Assembly (NCBI RefSeq): GCF_018406605.1 | Contig: NZ_AP024545.1 | Location: 248,001-312,000, forward strand | DNA: 64,000 bases | Origin: Noviluteimonas caseinilytica | GTDB lineage: Bacteria; Pseudomonadota; Gammaproteobacteria; Xanthomonadales; Xanthomonadaceae | Direction of reading: 5' to 3' | Shown: piece by piece, positions 1 to 8,974 of the stretch | Numbering within the stretch: the first letter of the stretch is position 1 | How the letters are laid out: every line of letters begins with the position of its first letter | Program-made: the position numbers and the translations under genes | The notes under the pieces: model-generated | What the model was told of the DNA's origin: nothing | Database searches by the model: none | The model's input: the letters and a program-made list of their open reading frames with translations, nothing else

Positions 1-915
1 AAGCTGCTCGAAGGGCTGCCGGGGGTGGAGTTCATCGTCTATGACAAGCGCAGCGGCCTGCCCGGCATGCTGAAGCTGCGGCGCGCGCTGCGTGGCCGCA
101 CCTTCGATGCGTTGCTGCAGATGCAGGTGGCGTTGCGCGCGAACGTGCTGTCGGCCTTCGTGCCGGCCACGCGGCGCATCGGCTACGACGAATCGCGATC
201 GAAGGACCTGCACGGCTACTTCGTCAACGAACGCATCCCCGACCGCCCCGGCATCCACGTGCTCGATGCGATGGGCAGCTTCTGCGAACCGCTGGGGATC
301 GTGCAGGACGAAGTGGCCTGGCACCTGCCCGTGCCGCACGCGGCGCACGACTGGGCGCGCGCGCAATGGCCCGACGACGGCACGCCGACGCTGGTGATCT
401 CGCCGTGTTCGAGCCACGTGTTGCGCAACTGGCGCGCCGATCGCCATGCCGCGCTCGCCGACCATGCAGTCTCGCGTGGCTGGCGCGTGGTGTTGTGCGG
501 CGGGCGCAGTGCACTGGAACGCGCGACCGCCGATGAAATCCTGGCGACGATGCGTTCGCCCGCGCTGGACCTGGTGGGCAGGGACACGCTGAAGCAATTG
601 CCCGCGTTGCTCGCGCGCGCCGACCTGGTGGTGACGCCCGATTCCGGCCCGATGCACATCGCCAACGCGATGGGCACGAAGGTGCTCGGCCTGCATGCGG
701 CGAGCAACCCGAAGCGCAGTGGTCCGTATTCGGACAAGCGCTATTGCGTGGATCGCTACGACGACGCGGCGCAGCGCTTCCTCGGCAAGCCGGCCGAGGC
801 GTTGCGCTGGGGCACGAAGATCGAACACCCCGGGGTGATGGACCTGGTGACGGTGGACGACGCGATCGCGGCGTTCGAACGGCTGCTCGCCGACCGGCGC
901 GCCGGGCGGGTGTGA
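1..915 (+). CDS. Glycosyltransferase family 9 (heptosyltransferase-like), 5'-partial
   Basis: The reading frame is open from base 1, so the gene begins upstream of the window; 304 residues are visible. The C-terminal half carries the GT9/ADP-heptose transferase signature, a DSGPMHIANAMG stretch followed by GLHAASNPKRSGPY, and an earlier VISPCSSHVLRNW segment in the usual donor-binding position. GT9 enzymes add heptose or related sugars to the lipopolysaccharide inner core at the cytoplasmic face of the inner membrane. The GTG at base 25 is only an internal in-frame codon. The next gene is convergent, 20 bases away. Family assignment is secure; the exact sugar and acceptor cannot be told. Confidence 0.85.
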   Translation, partial: KLLEGLPGVEFIVYDKRSGLPGMLKLRRALRGRTFDALLQMQVALRANVLSAFVPATRRIGYDESRSKDLHGYFVNERIPDRPGIHVLDAMGSFCEPLGIVQDEVAWHLPVPHAAHDWARAQWPDDGTPTLVISPCSSHVLRNWRADRHAALADHAVSRGWRVVLCGGRSALERATADEILATMRSPALDLVGRDTLKQLPALLARADLVVTPDSGPMHIANAMGTKVLGLHAASNPKRSGPYSDKRYCVDRYDDAAQRFLGKPAEALRWGTKIEHPGVMDLVTVDDAIAAFERLLADRRAGRV

Positions 916-934
916 GCCGCCCGGACGCGGCGTC

Positions 935-3514
935 TTACCGCTGCGTCGCCGTCCAACCCAGCGCGAGCGGCCACGGGACCGGCGAAGCGAGCATTGCGCG
1001 CACCGTCCCCATCGTGCTTTGCCATGCCATGCGCGCGACCTTCTGCGACGCGGCCCACACGGCATCGACCGTGGATGCCGGCGATGCATCGACGGTGGCG
1101 TCGTCCATCTGCCCCGGCAACAACGGCGCGGACTTGCGGCGCACCTGCGGCGGTCGCTTGGGTTTCGCCCCTTCGACGACATGGCGACAGGTGCCGTACA
1201 GCACTTCGAAGTTGAACACGCTGTCGGCCAGCGCAACGTCGCGGCAGCCATCGCTGTTGATGTCGCCGGTGTCCATGGCGTAGTCCGACGGCATGTTGCG
1301 CGAACCGATCCAGTACTTGACCTCTTCGTCGAGGAAACGCGAACCGTCGGCCCGGAAGGCTTGCTGCATCAGTCCGATCGATTCCCACCCGTCGTGGAGC
1401 ACGACGATGTCGTCCATGCCGTCGTTGTTGAAATCCCCGACCTCCATGTTCGTCGGGGAGTCGAAGGCACGACGCGACCCGTCGTACACGATCGCGCCGC
1501 CAGGCAGTTCACGGAAATGCGCGTACTCCGCGCCGAACTCACCGCCGGACAGGCCATTGCTGTTCGCGTCGCGGGCGACGTAGAAATCCAGGAGCCCGTC
1601 GCCGTCGAAGTCCCCGATGGCGAGGTCATCCCGGAAATACGGCCGCCCCGTGCGGACTTCGAAGGGAGGACGCAACCCGCCCGTGCCGTCGTTGAGGAAG
1701 ATGCGCAGGCCGCTGTCGTATTGGGCAATGCCGTTGGCTTGGCCCACGTCCTGGAACATCGAGACGATGTCGGGCCAGCCGTCATGGTTGACGTCGCGCA
1801 CGCGCGGCCTGCCACTCGCCTGATAGGGAAATTCGCCCTTGCTCGAGTAGCCGCCCTTTCCGTCGCCATGGAACACGGCGATCGCCCAGCGATAGAACGG
1901 CGAGCTGCCGCCTTCCGGATCGCCGTACAGGAAAGCGACCACGTCCATGTGCCCGTCGCGATCCATGTCCGCGGCCGCGACGCCGTTCGGGACGGTGGCA
2001 TTGGGGAACCCGGTCCAGGTCGTCGATTGCGACGCGATGCCCGCGATGGTGCCGCGGTACACCGCGATCCCGTAGTTGGTCACCACCAGCAGGTCGGCGT
2101 TGCCGTCGTGGTCCAGGTCGGTGGCGATCGGGCCATCCGAAAAGGTCCGCGGCTCCGGCAGCGCCACCGACTGCCGGTACACCAGCCGACCGTCCGCGCC
2201 CTGCTGGAACCACAGCAGCTTGTTGTCGTTCGGCTGGGTGGGTTCGATGCCCGGCGTCGCCCAGGACTCCGTCCGCAAGACCACGTCCAGCCGGCGGTCG
2301 CCGTCGATGTCCGCGATCGCCGCCGATGCAACCCACGTGCCGAGATCCATGCGCCAGTACGTCGCAAAGGCGTCGACGCCCGCCGGCTTGTGCGGCGCCG
2401 CGTAGCCGGGCGTGATCTTCCGGATGCGGTTGTTGCTCTGGTCGAGCACGTAGACGTTGCCGGACGGATCGATCGCGATGTCCACCAGGTCATTGAACAG
2501 GGCCTGCGACGCCGGACCACCGTCGCCGCCGAACCCCCTGCTGGCGCCGAAGGGTTCGAAGGTGGAATCGTTGAACACGCCGGCCAACGTCGCCTGCGCG
2601 CCGTCGGCACCGATGATGCGCACGAAGTTGGCGTAATTGGCGACGAGGAGGTTGTTGGCGGCGTCGACCGCGATGGCGCTCGGAAGCAACTGGTCCGACT
2701 GCCAGGCAATCGGATCGTTGCGGAAAACGTAGCCATCGCGTGCGTCGCGCGGCGCGACCGCGCGGATGATGCCGTCGTCCTTGCCGATGCGACGGATCTG
2801 CGCCTTGTCGTCGATGACCAGCAGGTTGCCGTAGCGGTCGAAGGCGATGTCGTCGGGCGTGACCGTCGCGGCGATCGCCGGGCCGCCGTTGCCGATCGGC
2901 GGATAGGCGAAGGCGCCCGTGCCGGCGATGGTGCTGATGTTGCCGTTGAGGTCGACCTTGCGGATCCGGTAGTTGCCGTCGGCCAGGTACATCGCGCCCT
3001 GGCGGTCGAATGCGATCGAGACGACCTTGCCGATCTTCGCGACAGTGGCCTTGCCGCCGTCGCCGCTGAACCCGCCCACGCCCGTGCCTGCGACCGTCGT
3101 GATGATGCCGGCGGGCGTGACCTTGCGGACGCGGCTGTAGCTGGAGAGATAGAGGTTGCCCGCCGCGTCGAACGCCAGCGCATTCGCGGACACCGCGACG
3201 CTGGTGGCGGCCACGTTTTCCTTCGTGGCCCCGGTGTTGTCCGGCTGCCCGTTGCCGGCCACGGTGGTGATGATGCCGGTGACCGCATCGATCCTGCGCA
3301 CGCGCGCGGCGAAGCCGGAATCGGCGACATACACGTTGCCGGCGGCATCGACCGCGAGCGCAACGGGTCCGGTGAGCACGGCCTGCGTTGCAGGACCGCC
3401 GTCGCCGATCGCAGGGCCCGTGCCGCCGCCCGCGAACGTGGTGATGATCGGTTCGGCCGCGTGCGCGCAGCCCATCGAAGCGATCGCCAGGATCGCCGCC
3501 GCCAGAAATCGCAT
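935..3514 (-). CDS. Secreted beta-propeller protein with NHL and FG-GAP/VCBS repeats
   Basis: About 859 residues. I chose the ATG at 3514 because it follows a GGGGA ribosome site and opens a clear signal peptide (MRFLAAAILAIASMG...AHA). The first 350 or so residues hold NHL-type repeats (VAVDAAGNVYVAD, LAFDAAGNLYLSS, IAIDPSGNVYVLD, each followed by RVRRI or RIRKI-like strands). The C-terminal 450 residues hold at least seven FG-GAP/VCBS Asp-rich loops (DIDGDRRLDVVL, DLDHDGNADLLV, DFDGDGLLDFYV, DINSDGCRDVAL), which bind calcium in integrin-type propellers. Known members are extracellular or periplasmic binding scaffolds; no catalytic motif is visible. Two different propeller types in one chain is the notable point. 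The substrate is unknown. Confidence 0.8.
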   Translation of the reverse strand: MRFLAAAILAIASMGCAHAAEPIITTFAGGGTGPAIGDGGPATQAVLTGPVALAVDAAGNVYVADSGFAARVRRIDAVTGIITTVAGNGQPDNTGATKENVAATSVAVSANALAFDAAGNLYLSSYSRVRKVTPAGIITTVAGTGVGGFSGDGGKATVAKIGKVVSIAFDRQGAMYLADGNYRIRKVDLNGNISTIAGTGAFAYPPIGNGGPAIAATVTPDDIAFDRYGNLLVIDDKAQIRRIGKDDGIIRAVAPRDARDGYVFRNDPIAWQSDQLLPSAIAVDAANNLLVANYANFVRIIGADGAQATLAGVFNDSTFEPFGASRGFGGDGGPASQALFNDLVDIAIDPSGNVYVLDQSNNRIRKITPGYAAPHKPAGVDAFATYWRMDLGTWVASAAIADIDGDRRLDVVLRTESWATPGIEPTQPNDNKLLWFQQGADGRLVYRQSVALPEPRTFSDGPIATDLDHDGNADLLVVTNYGIAVYRGTIAGIASQSTTWTGFPNATVPNGVAAADMDRDGHMDVVAFLYGDPEGGSSPFYRWAIAVFHGDGKGGYSSKGEFPYQASGRPRVRDVNHDGWPDIVSMFQDVGQANGIAQYDSGLRIFLNDGTGGLRPPFEVRTGRPYFRDDLAIGDFDGDGLLDFYVARDANSNGLSGGEFGAEYAHFRELPGGAIVYDGSRRAFDSPTNMEVGDFNNDGMDDIVVLHDGWESIGLMQQAFRADGSRFLDEEVKYWIGSRNMPSDYAMDTGDINSDGCRDVALADSVFNFEVLYGTCRHVVEGAKPKRPPQVRRKSAPLLPGQMDDATVDASPASTVDAVWAASQKVARMAWQSTMGTVRAMLASPVPWPLALGWTATQR

Positions 3515-3573
3515 CAAAATCCCCTGAACCGGACCGCTCGCCGGCGCGCGCGCATCATAAGGCACCGAAAACA

Positions 3574-3601
3574 CGAAGGCCCGCGCATCGGCGGGCCTTC
3601 G
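3574..3601 (-). terminator. Hairpin terminator downstream of tRNA-Ser
   Basis: Perfect 11-bp arms (CGAAGGCCCGC / GCGGGCCTTCG) around a 6-base loop. On the minus strand they are followed by TGTTTTCGG. It lies 10 bases past the tRNA-Ser 3' end and would end that transcript before the NHL/FG-GAP gene. Confidence 0.65.
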
Positions 3602-3611
3602 TGCATGCAAC

Positions 3612-3702
<91 letters not shown>

Positions 3703-3803
3703 GGGTGTGTTCGTTCGAACAGCGGGGCCGCGAATGATACGGGGGCACGCGCGGCGGGACAAGGCGCGGCTACACTGTCGGCCCCCTCCCACACGGTCGC
3801 GCC

Positions 3804-4211
3804 ATGTCCGAACTCCTGGTCCCGGTGTCCTACGGCGAGCTGCTCGACAAGATCGCCATCCTGCAGATCAAGTCCGAACGCATGCGCGATCCGGCCAAGC
3901 TGGCCAACGTGCGCAACGAGCTGTCGGCGCTGGAACAGACCTGGATGGTCCACCCCGCCGCCGGCGGCGACGTGGCCAAGCTCCGGGCCGACCTGAAGGC
4001 CGTCAACGAGCGGCTCTGGGACATCGAGGACGAGATCCGGGTCAAGGAAAGCCGGCAGGCCTTCGACGAGGAATTCATCCGGCTCGCACGCGCCGTCTAT
4101 TTCGAGAACGACGAGCGCGCGCGCATCAAGAAGGACATCAACCTGGCGCTGGGCTCGGCCTACGTCGAGGAGAAGTCCTACGCCGACTACCGCACCGGGG
4201 CAGCCCCCTGA
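3804..4211 (+). CDS. DUF6165-like small conserved protein
   Basis: 135 residues, soluble, highly charged and mostly helical. It opens MSELLVPVSYGELLDKIAIL and has a second conserved block with many Glu/Arg pairs (LWDIEDEIRVKE, FENDERARIKKDIN). This pattern matches the small proteins I recall as DUF6165, often found beside lipopolysaccharide or glycosyltransferase genes, which fits the GT9 gene 3 kb away. No catalytic motif or membrane segment is visible. It stands alone between a tRNA gene and a PP2C gene. The family name is from memory and function is unknown. Confidence 0.7.
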   Translation: MSELLVPVSYGELLDKIAILQIKSERMRDPAKLANVRNELSALEQTWMVHPAAGGDVAKLRADLKAVNERLWDIEDEIRVKESRQAFDEEFIRLARAVYFENDERARIKKDINLALGSAYVEEKSYADYRTGAAP

Positions 4212-4291
4212 CCGCCCCCGCTCACGGCCGGTTCGCAACGATCGTGCCGTTATCCCCCGGGAAGTCCACTCCGGTCCGGCGCTGACATCGC

Positions 4292-5002
4292 ATGTCCATG
4301 ATCGAATTCGGCCACCTCACGCACGTCGGTCTCCGCCGCGAGCTCAATGAGGACACGTATTACGGCGACAGCGAGCTCGGGCTCTGGCTGGTGGCCGACG
4401 GCATGGGCGGCCACGAATACGGCGAGGTCGCCAGCGCGCTGGCCCGCGAGACCATCGTCCGCGAAGTCCGCGACGGCACTCCGCTGGCGCAGGCCATCCG
4501 GATCGCCGACGAGGAAATCATCCGCGCCTCGCGCCGCCGCAACGATGCGCTGCCGATGGGCACTACCGTGGTGGCCGCGCGCGTCAACGGCAACCGCTTC
4601 GAAGTGGCGTGGGTCGGCGACAGCCGCGTGTACCTGTGGCGCGAAGGCCAGCTGGCCCAGTTGTCGCAGGACCACAGCTACGTGCAGGAACTGATCGCGC
4701 AGGGCGCCATCACCACCGAGCAGGCGCGCAGCCATCCGCATCGCAACGTGGTGACGCAGGCACTGGGCGTCACCGATCCCACCCAGCTCAACGTGGAAAC
4801 CATGACCGGCGAACTGCGCCCGGGCATGCAGCTGCTGCTGTGCAGCGACGGCCTCACCGAGGAAGTCGACGACCGCAACATCGCCCACGTGCTCGGGCAC
4901 GACGACTGCAGCGCGCAGGAATGCGTGGACACGCTGGTCGCCGCCGCGCTCGATGGCGGCGGTTCGGACAACGTCACCGTGGTCCTGGTCCGGCGCAACT
5001 GA
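4292..5002 (+). CDS. PP2C-family serine/threonine protein phosphatase
   Basis: 236 residues, a single catalytic domain of normal bacterial Stp/PppA length with no transmembrane segment. The metal-binding PP2C motifs run in order: a conserved RRELNEDTY near residue 15, VADGMGGHEYGE about 36-47, MGTTVVAA about 89, WVGDSRVYLW about 110, LLCSDGLTEEV about 185 and GGGSDNVTVVLV at the end. The enzyme removes phosphate from Ser/Thr on proteins using two Mn/Mg ions, usually opposing an Hanks-type kinase or acting on type VI secretion components. No partner kinase lies in the window, so the target is unknown. It converges on dnaQ with 15 bases between stops. Confidence 0.92.
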   Translation: MSMIEFGHLTHVGLRRELNEDTYYGDSELGLWLVADGMGGHEYGEVASALARETIVREVRDGTPLAQAIRIADEEIIRASRRRNDALPMGTTVVAARVNGNRFEVAWVGDSRVYLWREGQLAQLSQDHSYVQELIAQGAITTEQARSHPHRNVVTQALGVTDPTQLNVETMTGELRPGMQLLLCSDGLTEEVDDRNIAHVLGHDDCSAQECVDTLVAAALDGGGSDNVTVVLVRRN

Positions 5003-5017
5003 CGCCGGACCCTGGCC

Positions 5018-5752
5018 TCAGGCCGGCAGCGCTTCCGCCGGCGAGGCCTCTTCCAGCAAGGCATCCCACACCGTGCGGCCGGCCTTCTTGCGCAGCTGCG
5101 CCAGGCGCGCGTCGTGCGCGGCCAGGTCTTCGGCGGTCGCGGTGATGCGCGGACGCGGCCCGCCGGTGGCGGCGAACTCGGCGACCATCGCGGCGCGCGA
5201 GGCGTCTTCCACCGCGGCCAGCACGATCTCGCCCTGCCCCGACGTCAGCGCGAGGTAGGCCTCGGCCAGCAGCTGCGCATCGAGCAACGCGCCGTGCAAC
5301 TGGCGGTGCGAGTTGTCCACGCCCAGCCGCCGGCACAACGCGTCGAGCGAATTGCGCTGGCCCGGGAAGCGCTGGCGCGCGAGTTCGAGCGAATCCTCGA
5401 CGTTGCAGCGATCGCGCACGCGCCCCAGGTGCGCGCCGATGCGCGAGAGTTCGTAGTCGAGGAAGCCCAGGTCGAACGCCGCGTTGTGGATCACGAGTTC
5501 CGCGCCGTCGATGAAGGCGAGGAATTCCTCGACGACGTCCTCGAACGCCGGCTTGTCGGCGAGGAACTCGAGCGTGAGCCCGGTGACTTCCTGCGCGCCG
5601 GGTTCGAACATGCAATCGGGCTTGAGGTAACGCTGGAACGTGCGGCCCGTGGGGCGGCGTTCCACCAGTTCGACGCACCCGATTTCCACGACGCGGTTGC
5701 CCTTGTCCCAGGACAGGCCGGTGGTTTCGGTATCGAGGACGACTTGCCTCAT
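5018..5752 (-). CDS. dnaQ: DNA polymerase III epsilon subunit (3'-5' proofreading exonuclease)
   Basis: 244 residues. The DEDDh exonuclease motifs are present: DTETTG at about 7-12 (Exo I), HNAAFDLGF about 100 (Exo II) and HGALLDAQLLAEAY about 160 (Exo III with the general-base His). Next comes QGEIVL, a plausible beta-clamp binding motif. The C-terminal tail that would bind the alpha subunit is present. The enzyme proofreads during replication. The ATG at 5752 overlaps the rnhA stop (ATGA), so the two are probably translationally coupled. dnaQ and rnhA are neighbours in E. coli too, but divergently oriented there. Confidence 0.95.
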   Translation of the reverse strand: MRQVVLDTETTGLSWDKGNRVVEIGCVELVERRPTGRTFQRYLKPDCMFEPGAQEVTGLTLEFLADKPAFEDVVEEFLAFIDGAELVIHNAAFDLGFLDYELSRIGAHLGRVRDRCNVEDSLELARQRFPGQRNSLDALCRRLGVDNSHRQLHGALLDAQLLAEAYLALTSGQGEIVLAAVEDASRAAMVAEFAATGGPRPRITATAEDLAAHDARLAQLRKKAGRTVWDALLEEASPAEALPA

Positions 5753-6219
5753 TGCGGTGTCATCTCTTTGAACTTGATGGCCTGCTCGCGCGCCAGCTGG
5801 TCGACGCGTTCGTTGTAGGGATGGCCGCTGTGCCCCTTCACCCAGCGCCAGTCGATGCGATGGCGCGAAGCGGCCGCGTGCAGGCGTTCCCACAGGTCGC
5901 GATTCTTGACCGGATCGCCGCCCGCTGTCTTCCAGTTTCGACGCACCCAGTTCGGCATCCAGTCGCAGATGCCCTGGCGCACGTATTGGGAGTCGGTCGT
6001 CAGCACGACGTTGCACGGTTCGCTGAGGGTTTCCAGGCCGACGATCGCGGCCATCAACTCCATGCGGTTGTTGGTGGTGTGCGCCTCGCCGCCGGAGACT
6101 TCGCGTTCCTTGCCGCGGCAACGCAGCAGCGCGGCCCAGCCGCCGGGGCCGGGATTGCCGAGGCACGCGCCGTCGGTGTGGACTTCGACCAGCTTCGGGT
6201 CGGGGGTGGCGGCGGTCAT
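5749..6219 (-). CDS. rnhA: Ribonuclease HI
   Basis: 156 residues, the normal RNase HI length. The four acidic catalytic residues sit in their usual motifs: HTDGACLGNPGPGG (Asp), NNRMELMAAI (Glu), TTDSQYV (Asp) and ERVDQLAREQA (Asp), with the VKGHSGHPYN histidine loop before the last. It degrades RNA in RNA-DNA hybrids. The ATG at 6219 overlaps the upstream methyltransferase stop, and the rnhA stop overlaps the dnaQ start, giving a tightly packed three-gene unit. Confidence 0.96.
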   Translation of the reverse strand: MTAATPDPKLVEVHTDGACLGNPGPGGWAALLRCRGKEREVSGGEAHTTNNRMELMAAIVGLETLSEPCNVVLTTDSQYVRQGICDWMPNWVRRNWKTAGGDPVKNRDLWERLHAAASRHRIDWRWVKGHSGHPYNERVDQLAREQAIKFKEMTPQ

Positions 6220-6908
6220 GCGCCGGACGCGCCGGTGGCGCCGGTCTGCAGGCGCATGCTGGGGCGGTGGCGGATCGGGGTGAGTGGGTACAAGCGTTTC
6301 TCCGCGCGCAACAGATAGGCGGCACGCAAACCTGCGCCCTGCTGGAGGGTCGCGTTCGGAAGGATGTCCCAGCGCGGTCCCACGCCCTGCGACACCGCTT
6401 CGGGCACGAGGCCGGCGGTGCGCAGGCGACGGCGCCAGCGGACGGGTTCGGAAGCCACCGGGCCCTGCCGCATCCAGCGGAAGCGGTACGGGGCCAGGGG
6501 ATTGAGCGCCAGCAGCCAGAGGCGGCCGCCGGGGACGAGGACGCGCGCGGCTTCTTCCAGCGCGGCGGCCGGCAGGACCGGGCCGTCCGCGACGTGCTGG
6601 AGGACGACGGTGCCGATGGATTCGGAGGCCAGCGGCAGCGGGAAGCCGCACCGCACCGGGCCGGCAAAGGCGCCGCGTTCCACGAACAGGGCCAGCTCGC
6701 GCTCGCCGCCGGCATCCAGGCCGCCGGTGGGCATCAGGCGCAGCCACGGCTGGCCGGCGCGCTCGCGGGCGGCCTGGCGGACGATTTCGCCTTCGCTGTC
6801 GAGGACGGCGCGCCCGGCAAGGGACGCGAACCAGTCGCCCGCCAGCGGGCCTTGCCCGGGCGCCATCGAGACTTGTTCAGGTTGACGTCGGAATCCGGGC
6901 AGCGGCAT
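6216..6908 (-). CDS. SAM-dependent methyltransferase-like protein (YafS position)
   Basis: 230 residues from the ATG at 6908; an internal ATG at 6866 is an alternative. The fold looks like a degraded class I methyltransferase. It keeps post-motif strands such as VLQHVADGPVLPAAALEEAARVL and PGGRLWLLALNPLAPYR, but the N-terminal glycine-rich SAM loop is poorly preserved. Position between gloB and rnhA-dnaQ is that of E. coli yafS, an uncharacterised methyltransferase, so orthology is likely by context. The stop overlaps the rnhA start. The substrate is unknown, and loss of activity is possible given the weak SAM motif. Confidence 0.7.
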   Translation of the reverse strand: MPLPGFRRQPEQVSMAPGQGPLAGDWFASLAGRAVLDSEGEIVRQAARERAGQPWLRLMPTGGLDAGGERELALFVERGAFAGPVRCGFPLPLASESIGTVVLQHVADGPVLPAAALEEAARVLVPGGRLWLLALNPLAPYRFRWMRQGPVASEPVRWRRRLRTAGLVPEAVSQGVGPRWDILPNATLQQGAGLRAAYLLRAEKRLYPLTPIRHRPSMRLQTGATGASGA

Positions 6909-6946
6909 GGTCCCTATTCTGCTGGAAGCGCAACGGATTCAACACG

Positions 6947-7711
6947 ATGCAATTGCGGCCGCTGTCGGCGTTCGAGGACAACTACGTCTGGATGCTCCAG
7001 GACGCATCGGGCGCGGGGCTCGTCGTCGACCCGGGGCAGGCCGCGCCGGTGCTTGCGGCGATCGATGCGGGCCTGCAATTGCGCGGCATCCTGCTCACTC
7101 ACCACCACAACGACCACATCGGCGGCGTGGCGGAATTGCGGGCGCGCGTGCCCGGCATCCCGGTCATTGGGCCCCACGACGAACGCATCACCACCGCCAC
7201 GCAGCGCGTGGGCCAGGGCGACGTGGCACGGGTGGACGACTGGGTCTTCGAGGTCCATGAGATTCCCGGCCACACCGTGAGCCACATCGCATTCCACGGC
7301 CATCAAGTCTTGTTTTGCGGGGACACCCTCTTCAGCCTCGGCTGCGGCCGCCTGTTCGAAGGAACGCCCATGCAGATGCTGGATTCGCTGGACCGCCTCG
7401 CCCGCCTGCCGGGCGACACGCGCGTGTGCTGCGGCCACGAGTACACGGTGGGCAACGCGGCGTTCGCGCTGGTGGTCGACCCGGACAACATGGCCCTGCG
7501 GGCCCGCGCCGTCGCGGCACGCGATGCGTGGCTCGCCGGGCGTCCCACCCTGCCCTCCACGCTGGCGGACGAACGCGCCTGCAATCCGTTCCTGCGCGTG
7601 GATGCGCCGGCGGTGCAGTCGGCCGTCGCGCGCCACGTGGGGCAGTCACCGCGCGATCGCGTGGACGCCTTCGCCGGGCTGCGGCGCTGGAAAGACGGGT
7701 TCCGCGCATGA
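6947..7711 (+). CDS. gloB: Hydroxyacylglutathione hydrolase (glyoxalase II)
   Basis: 254 residues. The metallo-beta-lactamase motif THHHNDHIGG at about 51-60 supplies the binuclear metal site. Further ligands are in GHTVSHIAF, FCGDTLFSLGCGR and CCGHEYT. The C-terminal part with NPFLR and arginine/lysine-rich ends corresponds to the glutathione-binding domain of glyoxalase II. The enzyme hydrolyses S-D-lactoylglutathione to D-lactate and glutathione, completing methylglyoxal detoxification in the cytoplasm. It is transcribed away from the rnhA unit and overlaps the next gene by ATGA. Confidence 0.95.
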   Translation: MQLRPLSAFEDNYVWMLQDASGAGLVVDPGQAAPVLAAIDAGLQLRGILLTHHHNDHIGGVAELRARVPGIPVIGPHDERITTATQRVGQGDVARVDDWVFEVHEIPGHTVSHIAFHGHQVLFCGDTLFSLGCGRLFEGTPMQMLDSLDRLARLPGDTRVCCGHEYTVGNAAFALVVDPDNMALRARAVAARDAWLAGRPTLPSTLADERACNPFLRVDAPAVQSAVARHVGQSPRDRVDAFAGLRRWKDGFRA

Positions 7712-8910
7712 CGTTGCGCTTGCGCGCAATGCTGGCCCTGTCGTGCGCGCTCGTCGCGGCGCCCGCCGCACGTGCGGCGCAAGAGATCCCGAAAACCCCG
7801 CCGCGCGAAGACGTCGTCCTCGATGCGGCCGACACCACGCCCACCACCCGCAGCGGCCGCGAGATCTACCGCCTGTTCCGCGAAGGCCTGGCCGATCCGC
7901 AATGCCCGGCCGGCGGCGGCAGCACTCGCTGGCGCGCGCATTTCGCCGGCGCCCCGGGCCGCATGGCGAGCGAGCGCGACGACGTGTTGCCGTTGTTCGG
8001 TTACGTCGTCGACAAGGTGCGCGAAGCCCACCTGCCCACCGAATACGCGCTGATCCCCTTCGTGGAGAGCGGCTACAAGCCCGGCGCGCGCAGTCCCGGC
8101 GGGCCGGCGGGCCTGTGGCAGTTCATCGCGCTCACCGCGCGCAACCACAACGTGCCGGTGCGCGCGGGTTACGACGGACGCCTGTCGCCGGTGGATGCCA
8201 CGCAGGCCGCGGTGCGTTACCTCAAGACGTTGCACGGGATGTTCGCGGGCGATTGGCGCCTGGCGGTGATGGCGTACAACGCGGGCGAATACCGCGTGCT
8301 CGGTGCGTTGCGCCGCAGCGGGCAGAACGCGCGCAACGCGAAGCCCGAAGCCCTCGTCGGCCTGTCGCCGATCACGCAGGCCTACGTGCAGAAACTCCGC
8401 GCGCTGTCGTGCCTGCTCGAACAGGCCGACGATCGCGAGGAATGGTTGCATGCGCTCGATCGCCCCGTCGTGCTGCTCGATGCACAGGTGTTGCCGGCCG
8501 ATGCGCATTCGCTCGACGACTGGTCGCGCGCGCATGGCCTGGAAGCGGCGAGCGTGCGGCGCATGAATCCGGCATTCGAAGGCGGTCGCATCGTGCGCGC
8601 GGATCGCGCGCTGCGCGTGCTGGCGCCGATGGAACGCGCAAACGACACGGTGATCGCATCGGTACCGACGCCGACGGCCGAGTCCGCGCCGGTCGCGCTC
8701 CCCGTTGCGAATGCCGTGGTGGCGGCCACGCCGCGCTCGCACACCGTCGGCCGCGGCGACTCGCTGTGGTCGATCGCCAAGCGCTACGGCGTGGAGACCC
8801 GCGAACTCATCGCGCGCAACAAGCTCGACAAGGGCGCGCGCCTGAAACCCGGGATGGTGCTGAAGATCGACGCCGAACCCACCACCACGGCCGCCGCGGC
8901 TGGCCCCTGA
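7708..8910 (+). CDS. Membrane-bound lytic murein transglycosylase (MltD-like) with one LysM
   Basis: 400 residues. Signal peptide at 1-23 (ALSCALVAAPAARA) without a canonical lipobox. A GH23 transglycosylase domain spans about 95-230: YALIPFVESGYKPGARSP holds the catalytic Glu, followed by GPAGLWQFI and MAYNAGEYRVLGA. One LysM domain lies near 345-388 (HTVGRGDSLWSIAKRYGV). It cleaves the MurNAc-GlcNAc bond with 1,6-anhydro product formation in the periplasm. E. coli MltD has more LysM repeats, so this is a short form. The start ATG overlaps the gloB stop, the same gloB-mltD adjacency seen in E. coli. Confidence 0.9.
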   Translation: MTLRLRAMLALSCALVAAPAARAAQEIPKTPPREDVVLDAADTTPTTRSGREIYRLFREGLADPQCPAGGGSTRWRAHFAGAPGRMASERDDVLPLFGYVVDKVREAHLPTEYALIPFVESGYKPGARSPGGPAGLWQFIALTARNHNVPVRAGYDGRLSPVDATQAAVRYLKTLHGMFAGDWRLAVMAYNAGEYRVLGALRRSGQNARNAKPEALVGLSPITQAYVQKLRALSCLLEQADDREEWLHALDRPVVLLDAQVLPADAHSLDDWSRAHGLEAASVRRMNPAFEGGRIVRADRALRVLAPMERANDTVIASVPTPTAESAPVALPVANAVVAATPRSHTVGRGDSLWSIAKRYGVETRELIARNKLDKGARLKPGMVLKIDAEPTTTAAAAGP

Positions 8911-8974
8911 GGCGCGGCGCAGGCACACTAGCGCCCCCGCCGGCGCGACCGGCGTGCCACGTTCCGGAGGGTCC

